NCBI RefSeq assembly: GCF_002878395.1
Contig: NC_061116.1
Location: forward strand, 122,184,191 to 122,248,190
Direction of reading: 5' to 3'
DNA length: 64,000 nucleotides
DNA from: Capsicum annuum
Lineage: Eukaryota; Streptophyta; Magnoliopsida; Solanales; Solanaceae
Position 1 is the stretch's first letter. Every line of letters starts with the position of its first letter. The notes below the pieces were generated by a model. That model was not told where the DNA came from, made no database searches, and saw nothing but the letters and a program-made list of their open reading frames with translations. The position numbers were made by a program, and so were the translations under genes. Shown here one piece after another: positions 1 to 12,204 of this stretch.

Positions 1-1038
1 AATTGTTAAGTGCAGGAATTTTAATGGGGATTTTATTGTTTTGAATGAGGTTTGGTAGGTGACTTAGTTGGTTGAATACGGTTATGTGTGAAAACTTTAA
101 AGGTGATTTTTTTTGTTTTGACTGTGGTTTGGTAGGGGACTTTGTTTGTTAAAATAGTTAAGTGTAGGGAATTTAAAGGAGATTTTTTTTTTTGAATGTG
201 GTTTGGTAGGTTACTTCGTTGTTTATAATGGTTAAGTGTAGGGACTTTAAAGTGAATTTTTATGTTTTGTATATGGTTTGGTAGGTGACTTAGTTGGTTG
301 AAAACGGTTAAGTGTAGGGACTTTACAGGGGTTTTTTTTGTTTTGAGTGTGGTTTGGTGGGTGACTTAGTTGGCTGAAAATGGTTAAGTGTAGGGACTTT
401 AAAGGAGATTTTTTTGTTTTGGATGTGGTTTCGTAGGTTACTTTGTTGGTTGAAAACGGTTAAGTATAGAGACTTTAAAGGGGATTTTTTTGTTTTGAAT
501 ATGGTTTGGTAGGTGAGTTAGTGTGTTGAAAATGGTTAAGTGTGAGGACTTTAAAGGGTATTTTTTTGTTTTGAATGTGTTTTGGTAGGTGACTTAGTAG
601 GTTTAAAATGGTTTAGTGTAGGCATTTGAAAGGAGATTTTTCTGTTTTGAATGTGGTTTGGTAGGTGACTTAGTTAGTTGAAAACGGTTACGTGTAGGGA
701 CTTGAAAGGCATTATTTTTGTTTTGAATGTTGTTTAGTTGGTGACTTAATTTGTTGAAAATGGTTACGTATAGGGACTTTAAAGGGGATTTTTTTGTATT
801 GAATGTTGTTTGGTAGGTGACTTAGTTGGTTGAAAACAGTTAAGTGTAGGAACTTTAATGGAGATTTTTTTGTTCTAAATGTGGTTTGGTCGGTGACTTA
901 GTTGGTTGAAAATGGTTTGGTTGAAAATGGTTAAGTGTAGGGACTTTAAAAGAGATTATTTTGTTTTGAATGTGGTTTGGTAGGTGACTTAGTTTGTTGA
1001 AAACTGTTAAGTGTTGGGACTTTAGAGGAGATTTTTTG
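1..1038. repeat. 76-bp tandem repeat array (about 13.5 copies)
   Basis: A head-to-tail array whose unit contains GGTTAAGTGTAGGGACTTTA, a T-run, then GGTTTGGTAGGTGACTTAG. The unit start (GTTA or a variant) recurs at 5, 81, 157, 231, 307, 383, 459, 535, 611, 687, 763, 839, 930 and 1006. The spacing is 76 bp except for one 74-bp unit and one 91-bp unit; the latter contains a local 15-bp duplication near 911-930. The array begins before the window. It lies just upstream of the transposase C-terminal exons of the CACTA element, so it is probably inside that element, perhaps in an intron. Confidence 0.93.
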
Positions 1039-1327
1039 ACTTACTAGAATATAGCAAACATAGTGAATTACACTTACAGGAGGGGCGCATTAAACCCAAG
1101 GTTAGTTTTACATTCAAGTTAGATTAAAAACGTTAAATATGTGTGTGAGTCTAAAGTTTAAAGATGCTCGATGGATATGCCTCAAATTTGGGAAAGAGGG
1201 TTGATATGGCACTAGGAATATTGCATAGAATGAAAAGCCATGATTGTCATGTTTTCAAGGAACAATTACTTCCAATTTCTTTTATTGATTTATAGGAAAA
1301 AATATTGAACCAATAGTTGAGATCAGT

Positions 1328-2762
1328 TTGTTCTTTAAAGACTTATGTGCCACCACACTAAAAGAAGAAAATCTGGTGCGAATGGAAAGCAATATTATTG
1401 TTATCTCCAACAAGATGGCGAAGTTTTTTCTGCCAGCGTTGTTCAATCTGATGGAACATCTTCCTATTCGCCTTGTGCATAAAGCTCGGCTAGGCGGTCT
1501 AGTTCAAACTAAGCAGATGTATCAATTCGAACGGTAAGCAATTGCAACATATTTAAATTCATACATATCTTTTTTAAATATAGTAAACATCTAATCTTAA
1601 GATTGTGCAGGGCAATTGAAAAATTGAAAAGGGATCCCAAAAATAAACATAAGGAGGAAGGGTTTATAGTTGAGGTATATCTTGCAAGAGAAACATCTCA
1701 ATTTTGTTCATACTACTTTCGTGATGAAGTTGCTTATTCAAGAAACCGGCCAAATCGTCATCAGGATGATGTGAATGAGCCTTATTTGCAACTGATATCA
1801 ATTTTCAATCAATCTGGTTGTAAGGCTAAAATGACCATACCTTGCCGGTTCACTCCCACGGAACACAAAACAACAACTTTGTATGTCTTGCTGAATTGCC
1901 TGGAAGTTGAGCCCTTTCTGAAGTAAGGAGATTAAAATTTTAACATATCTTATTTGTTTATTCATTCTCTTAAAGAAACTGATTGTGTTTCACATGTTGG
2001 ATATTCAGTTCATTAAAGACTCAATTCCACGAAAATCAAGTGTATGCATCCTTTGCAACATGGTTTACATATGAGGTTCGTAGGTGTATTAATATTTCTA
2101 CAAATTTTAAACATTTACACATTTATCAACTAACATATATATAAATATATATGTATATATTTTTAGGTACACTACTCACTAAATGCAGCTGCATACAATC
2201 AACTCTTGAGAGATATTTCTTTGGGTCTAGTTGAAGCTCATGCAATGTCCTATTATACAGTAAATGGGTTCAAATTTTCCACCAAACAACACTTCAGAAA
2301 AAGAAAAACAAACAGTAGTGGTGTTTGGGTTGAGGGTGATGATGATGTTGATTAATTTGGCATCATACACTAGATCTTAGAATTGGAGTATGCTGGTTTC
2401 CCAATAAAAAAATTATCCTCTTTTGATGTAAGTGGTTTGATCCAAGCACAAGAGGCACAAGAGTACATAAAGAGCATAACATCATTGAAGTGAAGCACAA
2501 TAGGTCATATCCTGTTTAAGATCCATTTGTTCTAGCACGAAATGCTAAACAATTGTATTATGCTCCTTATCCATTGCGTAATGACAAGTCTAATTGGTGG
2601 GGTGTAATAAAAACAAAGCCTATGGGATGGGTGAAAGTTGACAATATTCTCGAGACTGCATATCAAAAGGAAATGCAGATTGATCACCAGCTAGTGGACG
2701 TTGACTTAGTGGATAATTTGAATCACCCAGAAAATATATTTGAAGAAGTTAATATTGTATAA
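1328..2762 (+). pseudogene. TNP2-like CACTA transposase, C-terminal part (DUF4218/DUF4216)
   Basis: Decayed C-terminal exons of the transposase that cuts and moves CACTA elements. The segment LMEHLPIRLVHKARLGG followed by MYQFER, then AIEKLKRD and EVYLARETSQFCSYYF, has the DUF4218 pattern. An intron of about 77 bp (GTAAGC at 1534, TTGTGCAG ending 1610) splits the CGG arginine codon between the first two pieces. Further pieces near 2008-2078 and 2167-2355 (YYTVNGFKFSTK, SSGVWVEGDDD) and at 2553-2762 (YYAPYPLRNDKSNWWGVIKTKP) match the DUF4216 layout. A stop at about 2353 and frame changes around 2360-2550 break it. The catalytic N-terminal part is outside the window. The starts at 1328 and 1603 are not real initiation codons; these are exon interiors. 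The family is clear; exact exon limits are inferred. Confidence 0.8.
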
Positions 2763-3117
2763 GAAGAGGCTGAGTGCGTAGAAGATGAGGAAACTTCTGA
2801 AGAGGGTGAATGGTTTAGTGGAGAGTTTTCAGAAGAGGAGGATTAGTTGTGTAGGTTGTATTTATTATGTATTGATGTCTTTATGCTTTGTACTATATAT
2901 TTACCTTTATGTTTCTCGTTTAAGATTGATATGTAATATACTATTTAAGATTGTTGTTTTCACTGTTCCATACTTTATATAGTAATAAAAATATTCTTGT
3001 CTATCTCATTTTGTTTGAGCGATTTGAAATGTTAATTAGTAACTTAAATTAGTTATTAGGAATGTTTTCGTATATATTCATTTTGTAGGAACTACTTGTT
3101 AACTTTATATAATTTAG

Positions 3118-4953
3118 ATGTCAGGCAGAGGTGACAAAGGTAAGGAAAAAGTTTATCTTACAAAACCGAAAAAGAAAAGACAACATCTGCCTTATAAACG
3201 ACTAACACATATTCATATATCTGAGGGTCGATTTGCTGACACGACAGCACAACCCTTGTATTCTAGGCCATCCCAATATTCAGTCCCTACTTCTACGCAT
3301 GTGGGGCCACTTCATGGGTCTACACCAACCCAATCTGCTCCCATCACCATGCCATAGGCACAACAGTATTATCAGAAGGCCGCTAGCATATCCAGACGTA
3401 TGCCATCATCGATACCATCCTGTAGTAGTCACACAACACACAGTGATTCTGCTGGATTTATTAGGTCGTTGGATCTTTATCTTGGAGGCACTGCATCTAC
3501 TGCTTCAGATCCGCCCACTTCAGTGCATCCACCATCACTTGATCTGCAACCAGGGATAGAGATGATTATGGGAGGCTTTGTCTCATTCCATTTGCAACAA
3601 CATAAGATTTCTAAATATAATAGCATTATTTATTTTTTCATTACTATATTATTATGATTTATGAAATTACTGTTTGATCTTGTGTTGTAGGTTTAGGATG
3701 AATGCTAAAGTTGGATAAGCTATGAGAAAATGCATTTGTTGGAACCTCAACGGCTGTTGGACCAGTTAGCGTCAGGTTCCAGAACTTGACATGGAGTGAA
3801 TGTTTAAAGAATTTAAAGTAAGAATTAAACTTATCGACTACTTAACACTTTGTTAGAACTAATGATTGAATATTATATTTTTGTTTTTTTTGTAGAAATT
3901 TTACTGGTGGGATGATTCGAATACATTTCTTATAAGGAGGAACTTTTTTAGAAGATGTAGAGTCAGGTTTAACGGTCTGTTGGATTATGCCCAAACCAAG
4001 TTGGTAAAACCTGACTGGATTACTGAACCCTTATAGAAATTGTATCTTTGCCTTTGGAATAGCAAAGGATACCGATTGCTGAGGTAAAAAGGAAGGAAAG
4101 CCCCGACATCATCAAAGGGTGACTCCCTACATACTACGGGTGTCAGAAGTACCTTTGCTGTGCAGGAAAATTGGTATGTAACTTTTATAGTTTTAAATAT
4201 TTGTTTCTATTTAAATTTTTAATTGTTTGAACATTGATAACCTTTTAATATGCAGGAAAAAAAGGTAGGGAGATACCACACGATGAGCTATGCGAGGAGA
4301 CTCATCTGAAGAAGAAAAAGAACCCTACTGATGAAGATGTCTGGGTTAAACCACATGCAAAAACTGGCCATGTAAGAAACAAATATTGCATTTATGAATC
4401 TTTTGCTCAAATTTGATAGTTTTCAATTATAAGTACTGTAATATTTTTTGAATTTTAATTTTAACTTTACTTTGAATTAATATAGGAAAAATATAGGCAG
4501 CTACTTAGTGAGTATCATAGTACTCAGCCTCTTGAAACTCAGGGTAACCACTACCTCGACATGTAGAGGAGGAGTTATGGGAAAAAGTTGTGGGTTCTGC
4601 AGTTAGAGGCCATTACTACGAATACCACAAAAATTTTTTTGGTGACAATATTAGGTGTTCGTTCGACCCTACATCCTCTAGCACTTTAATTGATAGAGAA
4701 GCCATTGAAAGACTAGAAAGCATGGTTTCTAAACTCACTGAAGAGCTTGCTGAACAGAAAAAGGAGAAAATTCATCACAAATCAGGATACTGTAGGAGCA
4801 GTTCAGGTCTTTTATTCAGACTACAAGGGTTATTCCTCCGTGTCCTGGAGATGCTGTTTGGACTGCAAAAGGACTTGCCCCCTAGATGATATCAACACAG
4901 ATGATGATATGGAAGACGAGGATGAGGATGAATTCGATGATGATGACTTTTAG
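3118..4953 (+). pseudogene. Second CACTA gene, Ptta/En/Spm plant transposase-like (Transposase_24)
   Basis: Begins with ATG at 3118 and a lysine-rich stretch (MSGRGDKGKEKVYLTKPKKK), then a Ser/Thr/Pro/Gln-rich linker. Later exon-like pieces carry the family core: about 3898-4030 (WWDDSNTFLIRRNF, QTKLVKPDWI), 4080-4180 (KGRKAPTSSKGDSLHTTG) and 4260-4375 (GREIPHDELCEETHLKKKKNPTDEDVWV, cut here by splice-like sites). Then come a coiled-coil-like segment near 4690-4770 (ERLESMVSKLTEELAEQKKE) and an Asp/Glu-rich tail ending at 4953. This is the usual layout of the accessory DNA-binding CACTA protein. Stops inside the core and frame changes show it is dead. The alternative, an independent host gene, is unlikely given its place between TNP2 and the CACTA end. 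Confidence 0.72.
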
Positions 4954-5168
4954 TTTTTTTACTTTTGTATGTGTTGTAATTTGAATTTAGATATTATGTT
5001 GTAGTTTGTACATTTTTTAAACTATTGTTGTAGTTGTTAACACTTTTGAAACTATTGTCGTACTTTGAATTTACACGTTATATTGTAGTTTGTACTCTTT
5101 TGAAACTATTATTGTGTTGTACACTTTTGAAAGCATTTACAATTGTTGATTTTAAAAAAAATTCACAG

Positions 5169-5507
5169 AAAACCGACCATAAGTGGTTGAATTTTCAAAA
5201 AAGACTAAAAAACCGACCACATGTTGTTGATTTTCTATTAAAATTAATTAGATAATTAAATAAAAAACCAACAACTGGTGGTCGGTTTATTTTTATCTTA
5301 TTAAAAATTATTTTTCCAAATTATAAAAACATAATAATAAATTTTAAAAATAAATATATATATTTTTTAAAAACAGACCACTTGTGGTCGGTTTTTAAAA
5401 AACTACCAATTGTTTACCGACCACATAATTTGGTCGGTTTTGTGGTCGAAATTTGGGGAAAACCGAACACTTGTGGTCAACTTTCCTTTTTTTTTTTTAT
5501 AGTAGTG
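5169..5507 (+). repeat. CACTA right terminus with palindromic subterminal repeats
   Basis: About six variants of AACCGACCAC/GTGGTCGGTT occur near 5169, 5211, 5266, 5373, 5417 and 5460. The clearest is a near-palindrome, GACCACTTGTGGTC, at about 5376-5389. Subterminal repeats of this type are the usual binding sites of the second CACTA protein. The element ends at 5507 in TATAGTAGTG. Confidence 0.82.
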
Positions 5508-5534
5508 ATACCTTTACGGTAGTGAAAGCAATAG

Positions 5535-5960
5535 CTTTTTGAAATCTTGAATGAATAATTAGTGAGAAAAAAAAGTTCAAAAAGTTGTACAGGCTAGTCA
5601 AGGCAAGATAAAAGAGAGTCACATCTTGAATCATGCAAAGTGTATCAAGGATGAGGAAGACAAAGTATTGTGATGAAGATACATATTAAACGGATATGGC
5701 AATCAAATGTCCATATACGCTTGAATGAAGAGGAAGATAGAGACATCGTGCTGGGGGAGCAGTAGCACCCATAGAGGTGTTATGATTTTGGGTTTTATAG
5801 GTATATCTAGGTGGAGGAGGTTAAAGGCATTATTAGTAGGATAAACATGAGAAGAGCTACCGTACTATACAAAATTTCAATGGAATTTTAGAAGAGTTCC
5901 TATGGTATTGTAGGTCATTTGGTTGATTATGTGTTATATATGCATTTTTAGACAACAATC
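5535..5960 (+). pseudogene. LINE (RTE-like) fragment: linker and start of reverse transcriptase
   Basis: A very decayed piece of a non-LTR retrotransposon. The translation near 5625-5665 reads KCIKDEEDKVL, matching the linker that precedes the reverse transcriptase domain in plant RTE/L1-type LINEs. The translation at about 5810-5890 reads VEEVKGIISRINMRRAT, then KIPMEF after a small adjustment, resembling the opening of the RT domain. Several stops and shifts occur and the polymerase core is absent. It lies directly beside the CACTA right end, so the CACTA probably inserted in or next to it. Identification rests on short motifs. Confidence 0.5.
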
Positions 5961-7770
5961 AAGCCGAGGTTGCAAGAATAAGGAAAACTTAGGTTAATAA
6001 AATTATTTTAGGCTTGGATTGAGGCAAGGTATGGTTTAATATAGTTGAAACCCAATCTATTTCATGTGTGCATGATAACTATCCCTCGTATTACTGGTTA
6101 TAATACCCCTTTAGGGAGAGTGAATGAGCAAATGATATCTTAAGTGTTAATTACATGCAATGAACTTATGAGAAAATCTTTTTGACTATTACAAGTGTTA
6201 ATACAATTATCATTATGGTTGTGATTATTGTGATATCTACTGGTGATAGTGAGAGAAAGGTAATTATACATCTTTATGGGATTCGGTTCTATAAGGTTGG
6301 TTGATACTTTGGAACATGGACAGGAGCTCTTCCCCTACAGGTCATGGTTATTGGGCGACCACAAGATCCTTAGCGTGCATGTACAAGGTACTTAAGTGAC
6401 ATGTGCTTATGTGTTGACTTGTTATATTGGTTCCTTGAGTAAATCGAGGTTTTATGTGTTTACTTTCTATTTTTATTTTCTTGATATAAATTGAGATTCA
6501 CTAGCATTGCCATGTTTAGTATTGGAATCGGTCCTTGAGTGGTTTGGGTTTAGTTGCAAGGTTAGTGTGACTGCATATTATTGGTTTAATAGTGTAATTG
6601 AGACATGGTTGACCTATTTGAAGGAGTCATGATTGTTGACTTCAAGTTATGTTCGTTGTCATGGTCTATTAAATTGGGTTAAGTGTTATAAACTCAAGGT
6701 AAGGTTACATGGTAGGTGTTCATGGTTGTTTTTGCTTTCATATTACTAATTTTGGGTTGGCCGATGACTCTGCCAGTGCACCATTACTTCTTGTGTACTG
6801 ATAATATATATACTTTTCTTTTGGTTGAGTGTAGAATATTTTTTGGAGGTTATATTCACAACTCAGTTGTAGAGTAGGTAAAATTCAGACTCATGGGTGA
6901 GGTACATCTTCGGGTTGCCATGCGTTCTTCACTTGGTTTCTGGTCCATTGTTTCAGAATTACACAATTTTAGTTGTTTGGGGTTGAACCCTTTTATTGAA
7001 ATTTATAGTTTTTTGGTACAATGACTTTCAGATTAGGGGATTGTTTAGGTGTTTGACTATTTCCAATAGTTTATCATAAGATGTTTATGATATTATCTTA
7101 TTTAATGCAAAAAACTAGTTTGCCTTATTTTTCGCTAAGTGTTAGGTTTGCACATTTTTGGGGTCAGATGGTTTACCAACAGGAGTTAGTATGGGTGCTA
7201 CTCATAGAGGTTTGGGTCGTGAAAACAAGCTGATAGATGAGTTGGAAAAATGACAACCCCCTAACAAGTCATCAACCCAGTATCAAGTTTAGGAAAAATG
7301 AGTGACAATTTGAAGACAAGTTGACAATCTAGTGAATGAAGCATCAATCATTTGAAGGGATATCAACTTTAACTTCAAGAAGTCCCCCTTGACTTAATGA
7401 CAATAAGGATGACCTTTTGTAAGGGATAAGAACCCAATAAATCTACCTCTCTTGATGACATGGAAAAAAAGATAGGTTAGAGACAAGAATGTCAGATTGC
7501 CCAGGTTCGCGAATGAACCTATATGAGGCTATCATGCTAATATTAACTAGCTGAATAATGAGGTGGACATATGGCTTAACGCTATAGGTATTAGTCAGTT
7601 AGGGAATTATTATCTTGGAAAATGCCAAAAATTGTAACCTATGAATAGTTATCTTCCTTAATTGTACGAGATCTTCTCCCTAATTCTCTTATAGTAGTTT
7701 TACATGCCCTCCAAGGTTATTTGTAGATCTTGGTAATTTTCTTAGTTATTTTTGTTTATGCTTTGTGAAT
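5961..7770. other. Gene-free degenerate repeat DNA
   Basis: AT-rich sequence with no frame worth calling. Between about 6740 and 7225 (from TTGGCCGATGACTCTGCCAG to GTGGGTGCTACTCATAG and GGTTTGGGTCGTGA) the text resembles the 3' half of a plus-strand retrotransposon LTR, but the partner copy is not in the window. I see nothing recognisable in 7226-7770. Bases 7766-7770 (TGAAT) are the left target repeat of element A. Confidence 0.4.
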
Positions 7771-8707
7771 TGTAACACCCCAGAAGTACCCTCTGGACAT
7801 CACACGGTGCTCAAAACTACAAATAGTCCAAAGCTAACCCTTTAATCCTGCTTAACTTGGAACTCAGAAGAAAAGTAAACTGACATATAAATATGAAGAT
7901 AACTGAATTTATGTCTTAACTGAAAGTCTTTAACTTGGAAATATTTAAACAGACATTTTTAACTTTAATATGGGTATGAACCCTAATTACAAATCATATA
8001 ACTTTAACTTTCAAAAATGTTTTAGGTGCAAAGATGGAAGAATATCCTTGTTCATTAACCCCACATACCTCAATTAGATGAATTCTTGAAAACATCGTGA
8101 AATCGGAGCTTAAATTTGAGAGTTCTTGAGAGAAGAAACTTGGATTATTGTTCTTGAGGAAGGGTTTCTATGAGAGTAATTTTGAGGGTAATGAGCAAAT
8201 AATGCCCCTGTGAATATTATAAATCGTGTTTTGGATGACTGGGGTTTAGGAAAAAGGACCAGAATTACCCCTTTGACCCCTTTTAATCGTGAAGTTGGAC
8301 TAGTGGGGGAGGGACATCCGCAATGCTGACCCTATTTTGATAGAGTGGCTTCCATGATGCAGACCCTATTCCCTAGGAATGGCCTCTGCGATGCATACCC
8401 TATTACTTGGGAATGGCTTACAAGGCGTGGCCCTATCACGGAGGCTCACTACCTTTCTCTCAAAACGCGCCTCGATTCCTATTTGAAAATCCCAAATCTC
8501 TTGAGAGACTTACCCTTAACCTCCCCAAACATGTTATAACTCAAAAACCACTGTCTCGGGGTCTGGAAGGCCAAGATAAAAATCCATAAAGTCTTGGAGT
8601 CTTGAAAATGACTAAGTCCTCAACACTTAGAGAAAATTTCAAGCCTTGGACTCTTTAAGCGTGCAACTAGAAGCTGAAACAAGCTTAGAATCCTATGGTG
8701 TATTACA
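7771..8707 (-). repeat. Element A downstream (3') LTR, internally deleted
   Basis: Starts TGTAACACCCCAGAAGTACC and ends ...GGTGTATTACA, giving TG..CA termini. It aligns with the LTR at 25247-32085 but is only 937 bp, against about 2.08 kb for the other after removing insertions. A block of about 1.1 kb, corresponding to roughly 28165-29295, is missing near 7965-7970. GC-rich degenerate repeats lie at about 8300-8450. Confidence 0.88.
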
Positions 8708-8720
8708 ATATTTTCCCCTT
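8708..8720 (-). other. Polypurine tract of element A
   Basis: On the minus strand the bases next to the LTR read AAGGGGAAAATAT, a purine run where plus-strand DNA priming is expected. Confidence 0.7.
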
Positions 8721-8943
8721 GGAACTATTCATCCTCGAATAAAATAGGTTAAACTTGGGTACTAAGGAAACTAAGAGTCTATACTGAAAACTGATAAGGT
8801 GAAACATGATCAAATAACTTGGTCTGAAATATGGTATATGCTACATGAGTTGAAATAATTTCCTAAATACATCTTGTGAAATGAGAATAGTTGTATAGCT
8901 GACATAGAAAACAAGAAGAGTTTTACTAAAGAAAATCATTACC

Positions 8944-11900
8944 TTAAGTTGAGTCTGAATTTATAAGGAAAAGATGAGGGTACCGGGCTCACACATCTGT
9001 TTCTACTTCCCAAGTAGCTCCCTCCACAAAAAGATTTCTCTGTAGAACCTCAACCAAAGAAACTTATTTATTCCTTAGCCTACGAATCTAATGATCTAGG
9101 ATCTCAACTGGGATTTTTCGTAAGAAAGGGTATTCTTAATATCCACATTTTCTAAAGGAACAACATAAGCTAAATCACTAATGCATTTCGTTAACAACGA
9201 AACATGCAACACCGGGTATACTGATGCCAAACCTACTGGCAACTCAAGCTCATAAGTTACCTTCCCAAAACAGTTCAAAATTCTATATGAACCAACATAG
9301 CAAGGACTGAGCTTCCCCTTCTTTCCAACACTCTTCACTCTTTTCATAGGCAAAATTTTCAAATAGACCAAGTCATCAATATCAAACTCAAGATCCCTTC
9401 TCCTCACACTACATAATATTTCTGACGACTTTGGGCTATCTTTAGCCTCTATCAAATTAACTGATCTTTTTACATCTCCTCAAACACTAAATCTATCCCT
9501 ATTAAAGTAGCCTCGCCTACTTCAAACCAACCAATAGGTGATCTATATCTCCTCCCATATAGAGCCTAAAAAAGAGCCATCTGAATACTAGAGTGATAAC
9601 TATTATTGTAGGAAAACTCAACCAAAGGTAAGTGGTTATCCCAACTACCCTTAAAGTCAATAACACACGCCTTCAATATGTCCTATAAAGTCTAAATGGT
9701 CTTGTATGCCTAATCATCTATCCGAGGATAAAAAGTTATACTTTGATGAACTTGGGGACCAAGACCCTTCTGAAAGGTGTTCCAAAAGTGAGAGGTAAAT
9801 TGAGTACCTCTATCTGAAATGATAGACAATAAAACCCTATGAAAGTTCACCAACTCTCTAAGATAGAACTTGGCTTAATCCTCAGCTGAGTATGAAGTAT
9901 GAATTAGCAACAAATAGGCTGACCTGGTCATTCTATCTTTAATAACCCAAATTAAATCATGCTAATGATGCGTACGAGGAAACCTTGTAACAAAACCCAT
10001 GTTCACCACCTCTTACTTCAAAATGGGGATATTGTACTCCTCAAATGTACAACTAGGCCTTTGGTGTTCAACCTCAACTTGTTAACAATTCAAATACTTA
10101 GCCATAAACTATGCAATATCTTTCTTCATACCACTTCACCAATAGATTTCCTATAAGTCACGATACATCTTAGTGGCTTCGGGGTGAATAGAATACTGCG
10201 CACCATGCGCTTCTGTTAATATTCACTATCTCAGACCATCAACACACGGAACGCATAACCAGCCCTAAAAACAAATCACTCCATCTCCCCCTTAGGTTAA
10301 GACCTCTACCTTGTGTTAGCTAATTGCCTCTTTCAACTTAACCAAATTTGCATCCCTATCTTACTTTTCTTTTACTTTTGCAATCAATAAAGATTTTGAT
10401 GCATTCTGAACCCAATTCTACCTTCGGCCTAATCAACCAACCAAAGAAATAACCTAGCAAGCTGATAAACCTCACAAACTAACTCCTTCTTATCACCTTT
10501 GACATGGGCAACACTACCTATAGACAATCTACTAAGGGCATCCACCATTGTATTATCCTTTCTTGGGTGATACAACATACTCATATCATAATATTTCAAT
10601 AATTCCAACCACCTTATTTGAAGAAGATTCATCTTTTTTGAGAAAATACATACTAAAGTCTTTAGAAAATACATACTAAAGACTCAAAAGGCCTTTCTCA
10701 AAATTTTGAAGGAAAAAACCACAGCAGCTAACTCTAAATCATGAGTTGGGTAATTCTCTTTGTGATCCTTAAGTTGCCAAGAGGCATAATCTATCACCCT
10801 CCTATTCTGTATGAACACACAACTTAAACTAACTCTAGAAACATTGCAATAAACTATGAATCTGTCTAACTCTTTCGGTAAGGCTAAAACTAGTGTCGAA
10901 GTAAATCTATCTTCAACTCTTTAAAACTTTTCCCACACTTATCCGACCATATAGACTTCTCTTTTTTTTGGGTAAGCTTAGTCAATAATGCGGCTATAGA
11001 GGAGAATCCTTTACCAAATCATCTATAGAACCCAACCAAATCCAAGAAGCTCTGGATATCGGATAGAGTGATGGGTCTAGGCCAGTGCGTTACTGCATTT
11101 GTCTTTTGAGGATCTGTATGAATACCAGCCCCTAAAATGCCATTCCCTAAGAAGGTCACAGATTCCAATCAAAACTCATATTTTACCAAAATCCACATAT
11201 AATTGACTATCCTTGAGGGTCTGCAACACTATTCTCAAATAATCTACATATTCTCCTCACTCCTAGAATACACCAGTATGTCATCTATAAAGATAATCAT
11301 AAACATGTCCAAGTACTGCATGGAGACCCTGTTCATCAAATATATAAAGGCTGTAGGAGCATTTTTTAATCCAGATAACATAACCACAAACTCAAAATAG
11401 CAATACCTCGTTCAAATGCTATTTTTGGAATGCCTTGATCCATAACTTTCAATTGATGATATCCTGATCTAGGTCAATCTTAGAGAACCACCGGGCACCT
11501 TAAAGCTGATCAAACAAATCATTAATTATAGGAATGGGATAGTTGTTCTTGATGGTAACCTTGTTTAGTTGTCTATAATCTATACACATTCTGAGAGTAC
11601 CATATTTCTTGTGCATGAAAATGACTGAAGAACGTACGGAGAGATAATGGGTCTTATGAAACCTTTATGTAAGATGTCTTTAAGCTATTCCTTTAACTCT
11701 TTAAGTTTGGCTAAAGCCATACGATATGGAGGGATAAAGATAGGTTGAGTATCAAGAAGAAGGTCCATACTAAATTCTATTTCTCTATCTGGAGGTACCC
11801 CTGGCAAATAATCAAGGAACACCTCGAGAAATTCATTGACTACACGGACTGATTAAACTATTAGGACTTCAGACTTAGTATCTTTGACTCAAACTAAATG

Positions 11901-12199
11901 ATAGATGAACACTTTTGATATATACTTTCTATCCTTAGGATAAGAGATGAAACGACCTTTGGGAGAACAAAAGTACCCTCCTTTTAAAAAAATACCTTAT
12001 CAGGAAACTTGAACTTCACCATACGGGTGAGACAATCTATTAATGCATACAATGAATAAAGCCAATTCATCTACTATCTTTAACTCTGTTTTGTCTGGTA
12101 ATATGATCTTATGAAAGATAGTGATAGGATACCTATTATAGACTCGTTTTATAATAACTGACTTACCCATTGGGGTGGAAATTGAGCAGGTCTTAGAGA
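8944..12199 (-). pseudogene. Element A pol: protease end, RT, RNase H, integrase, chromodomain
   Basis: The 3' two-thirds of the gypsy polyprotein, on the minus strand. In element order: the protease C-terminal part (about 12199-11830); the reverse transcriptase (about 11760-10960) with FIDDILVYS near 11290, so the catalytic Asp pair is kept; RNase H (about 10900-10430, [11 protein letters not shown] and DALSRLSIGSV); the integrase zinc-binding region and core (about 10330-9540); the integrase SH3-like C-terminus (9455-9270, KKGKLSPCYVGSYRIL); and a chromodomain (about 9100-8965, EGATWEVETD then ARYPHLF). The reading frame ends at 8944-8946. Many stops and frameshifts make it non-functional. 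It is cut at 12200 by an element B LTR inside the protease; the rest continues at 23735, with a second copy at 14650. Confidence 0.87.
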
Positions 12200-12204
12200 G
12201 ATTT

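Larger units (their letters stand above)
1..5507 (+). mobile_element. CACTA (En/Spm-type) DNA transposon, 3' part
   Basis: The right end of a large CACTA element; the left end is outside the window. Support comes from (i) the C-terminus of a TNP2-like transposase at 1328-2762, (ii) a downstream Ptta/En/Spm-type second gene at 3118-4953, (iii) repeated GACCAC..GTGGTC palindromes in the last 350 bp, and (iv) the terminal TATAGTAGTG, the reverse complement of a CACTACTATA terminus, ending at 5507. The next three bases, ATA, would be the target-site duplication, but the other copy is not visible. Both genes contain stops, so the copy is probably non-autonomous. Confidence 0.85.

Noticed and set aside
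1..1038. CRISPR-like repeat array
   Set aside because: The units are contiguous with no unique spacers and the genome is a plant's; it is a minisatellite.
3118..3357. Small basic protein as an independent host gene
   Set aside because: Position after TNP2, the downstream Transposase_24-like pieces and the CACTA end make it part of the transposon.
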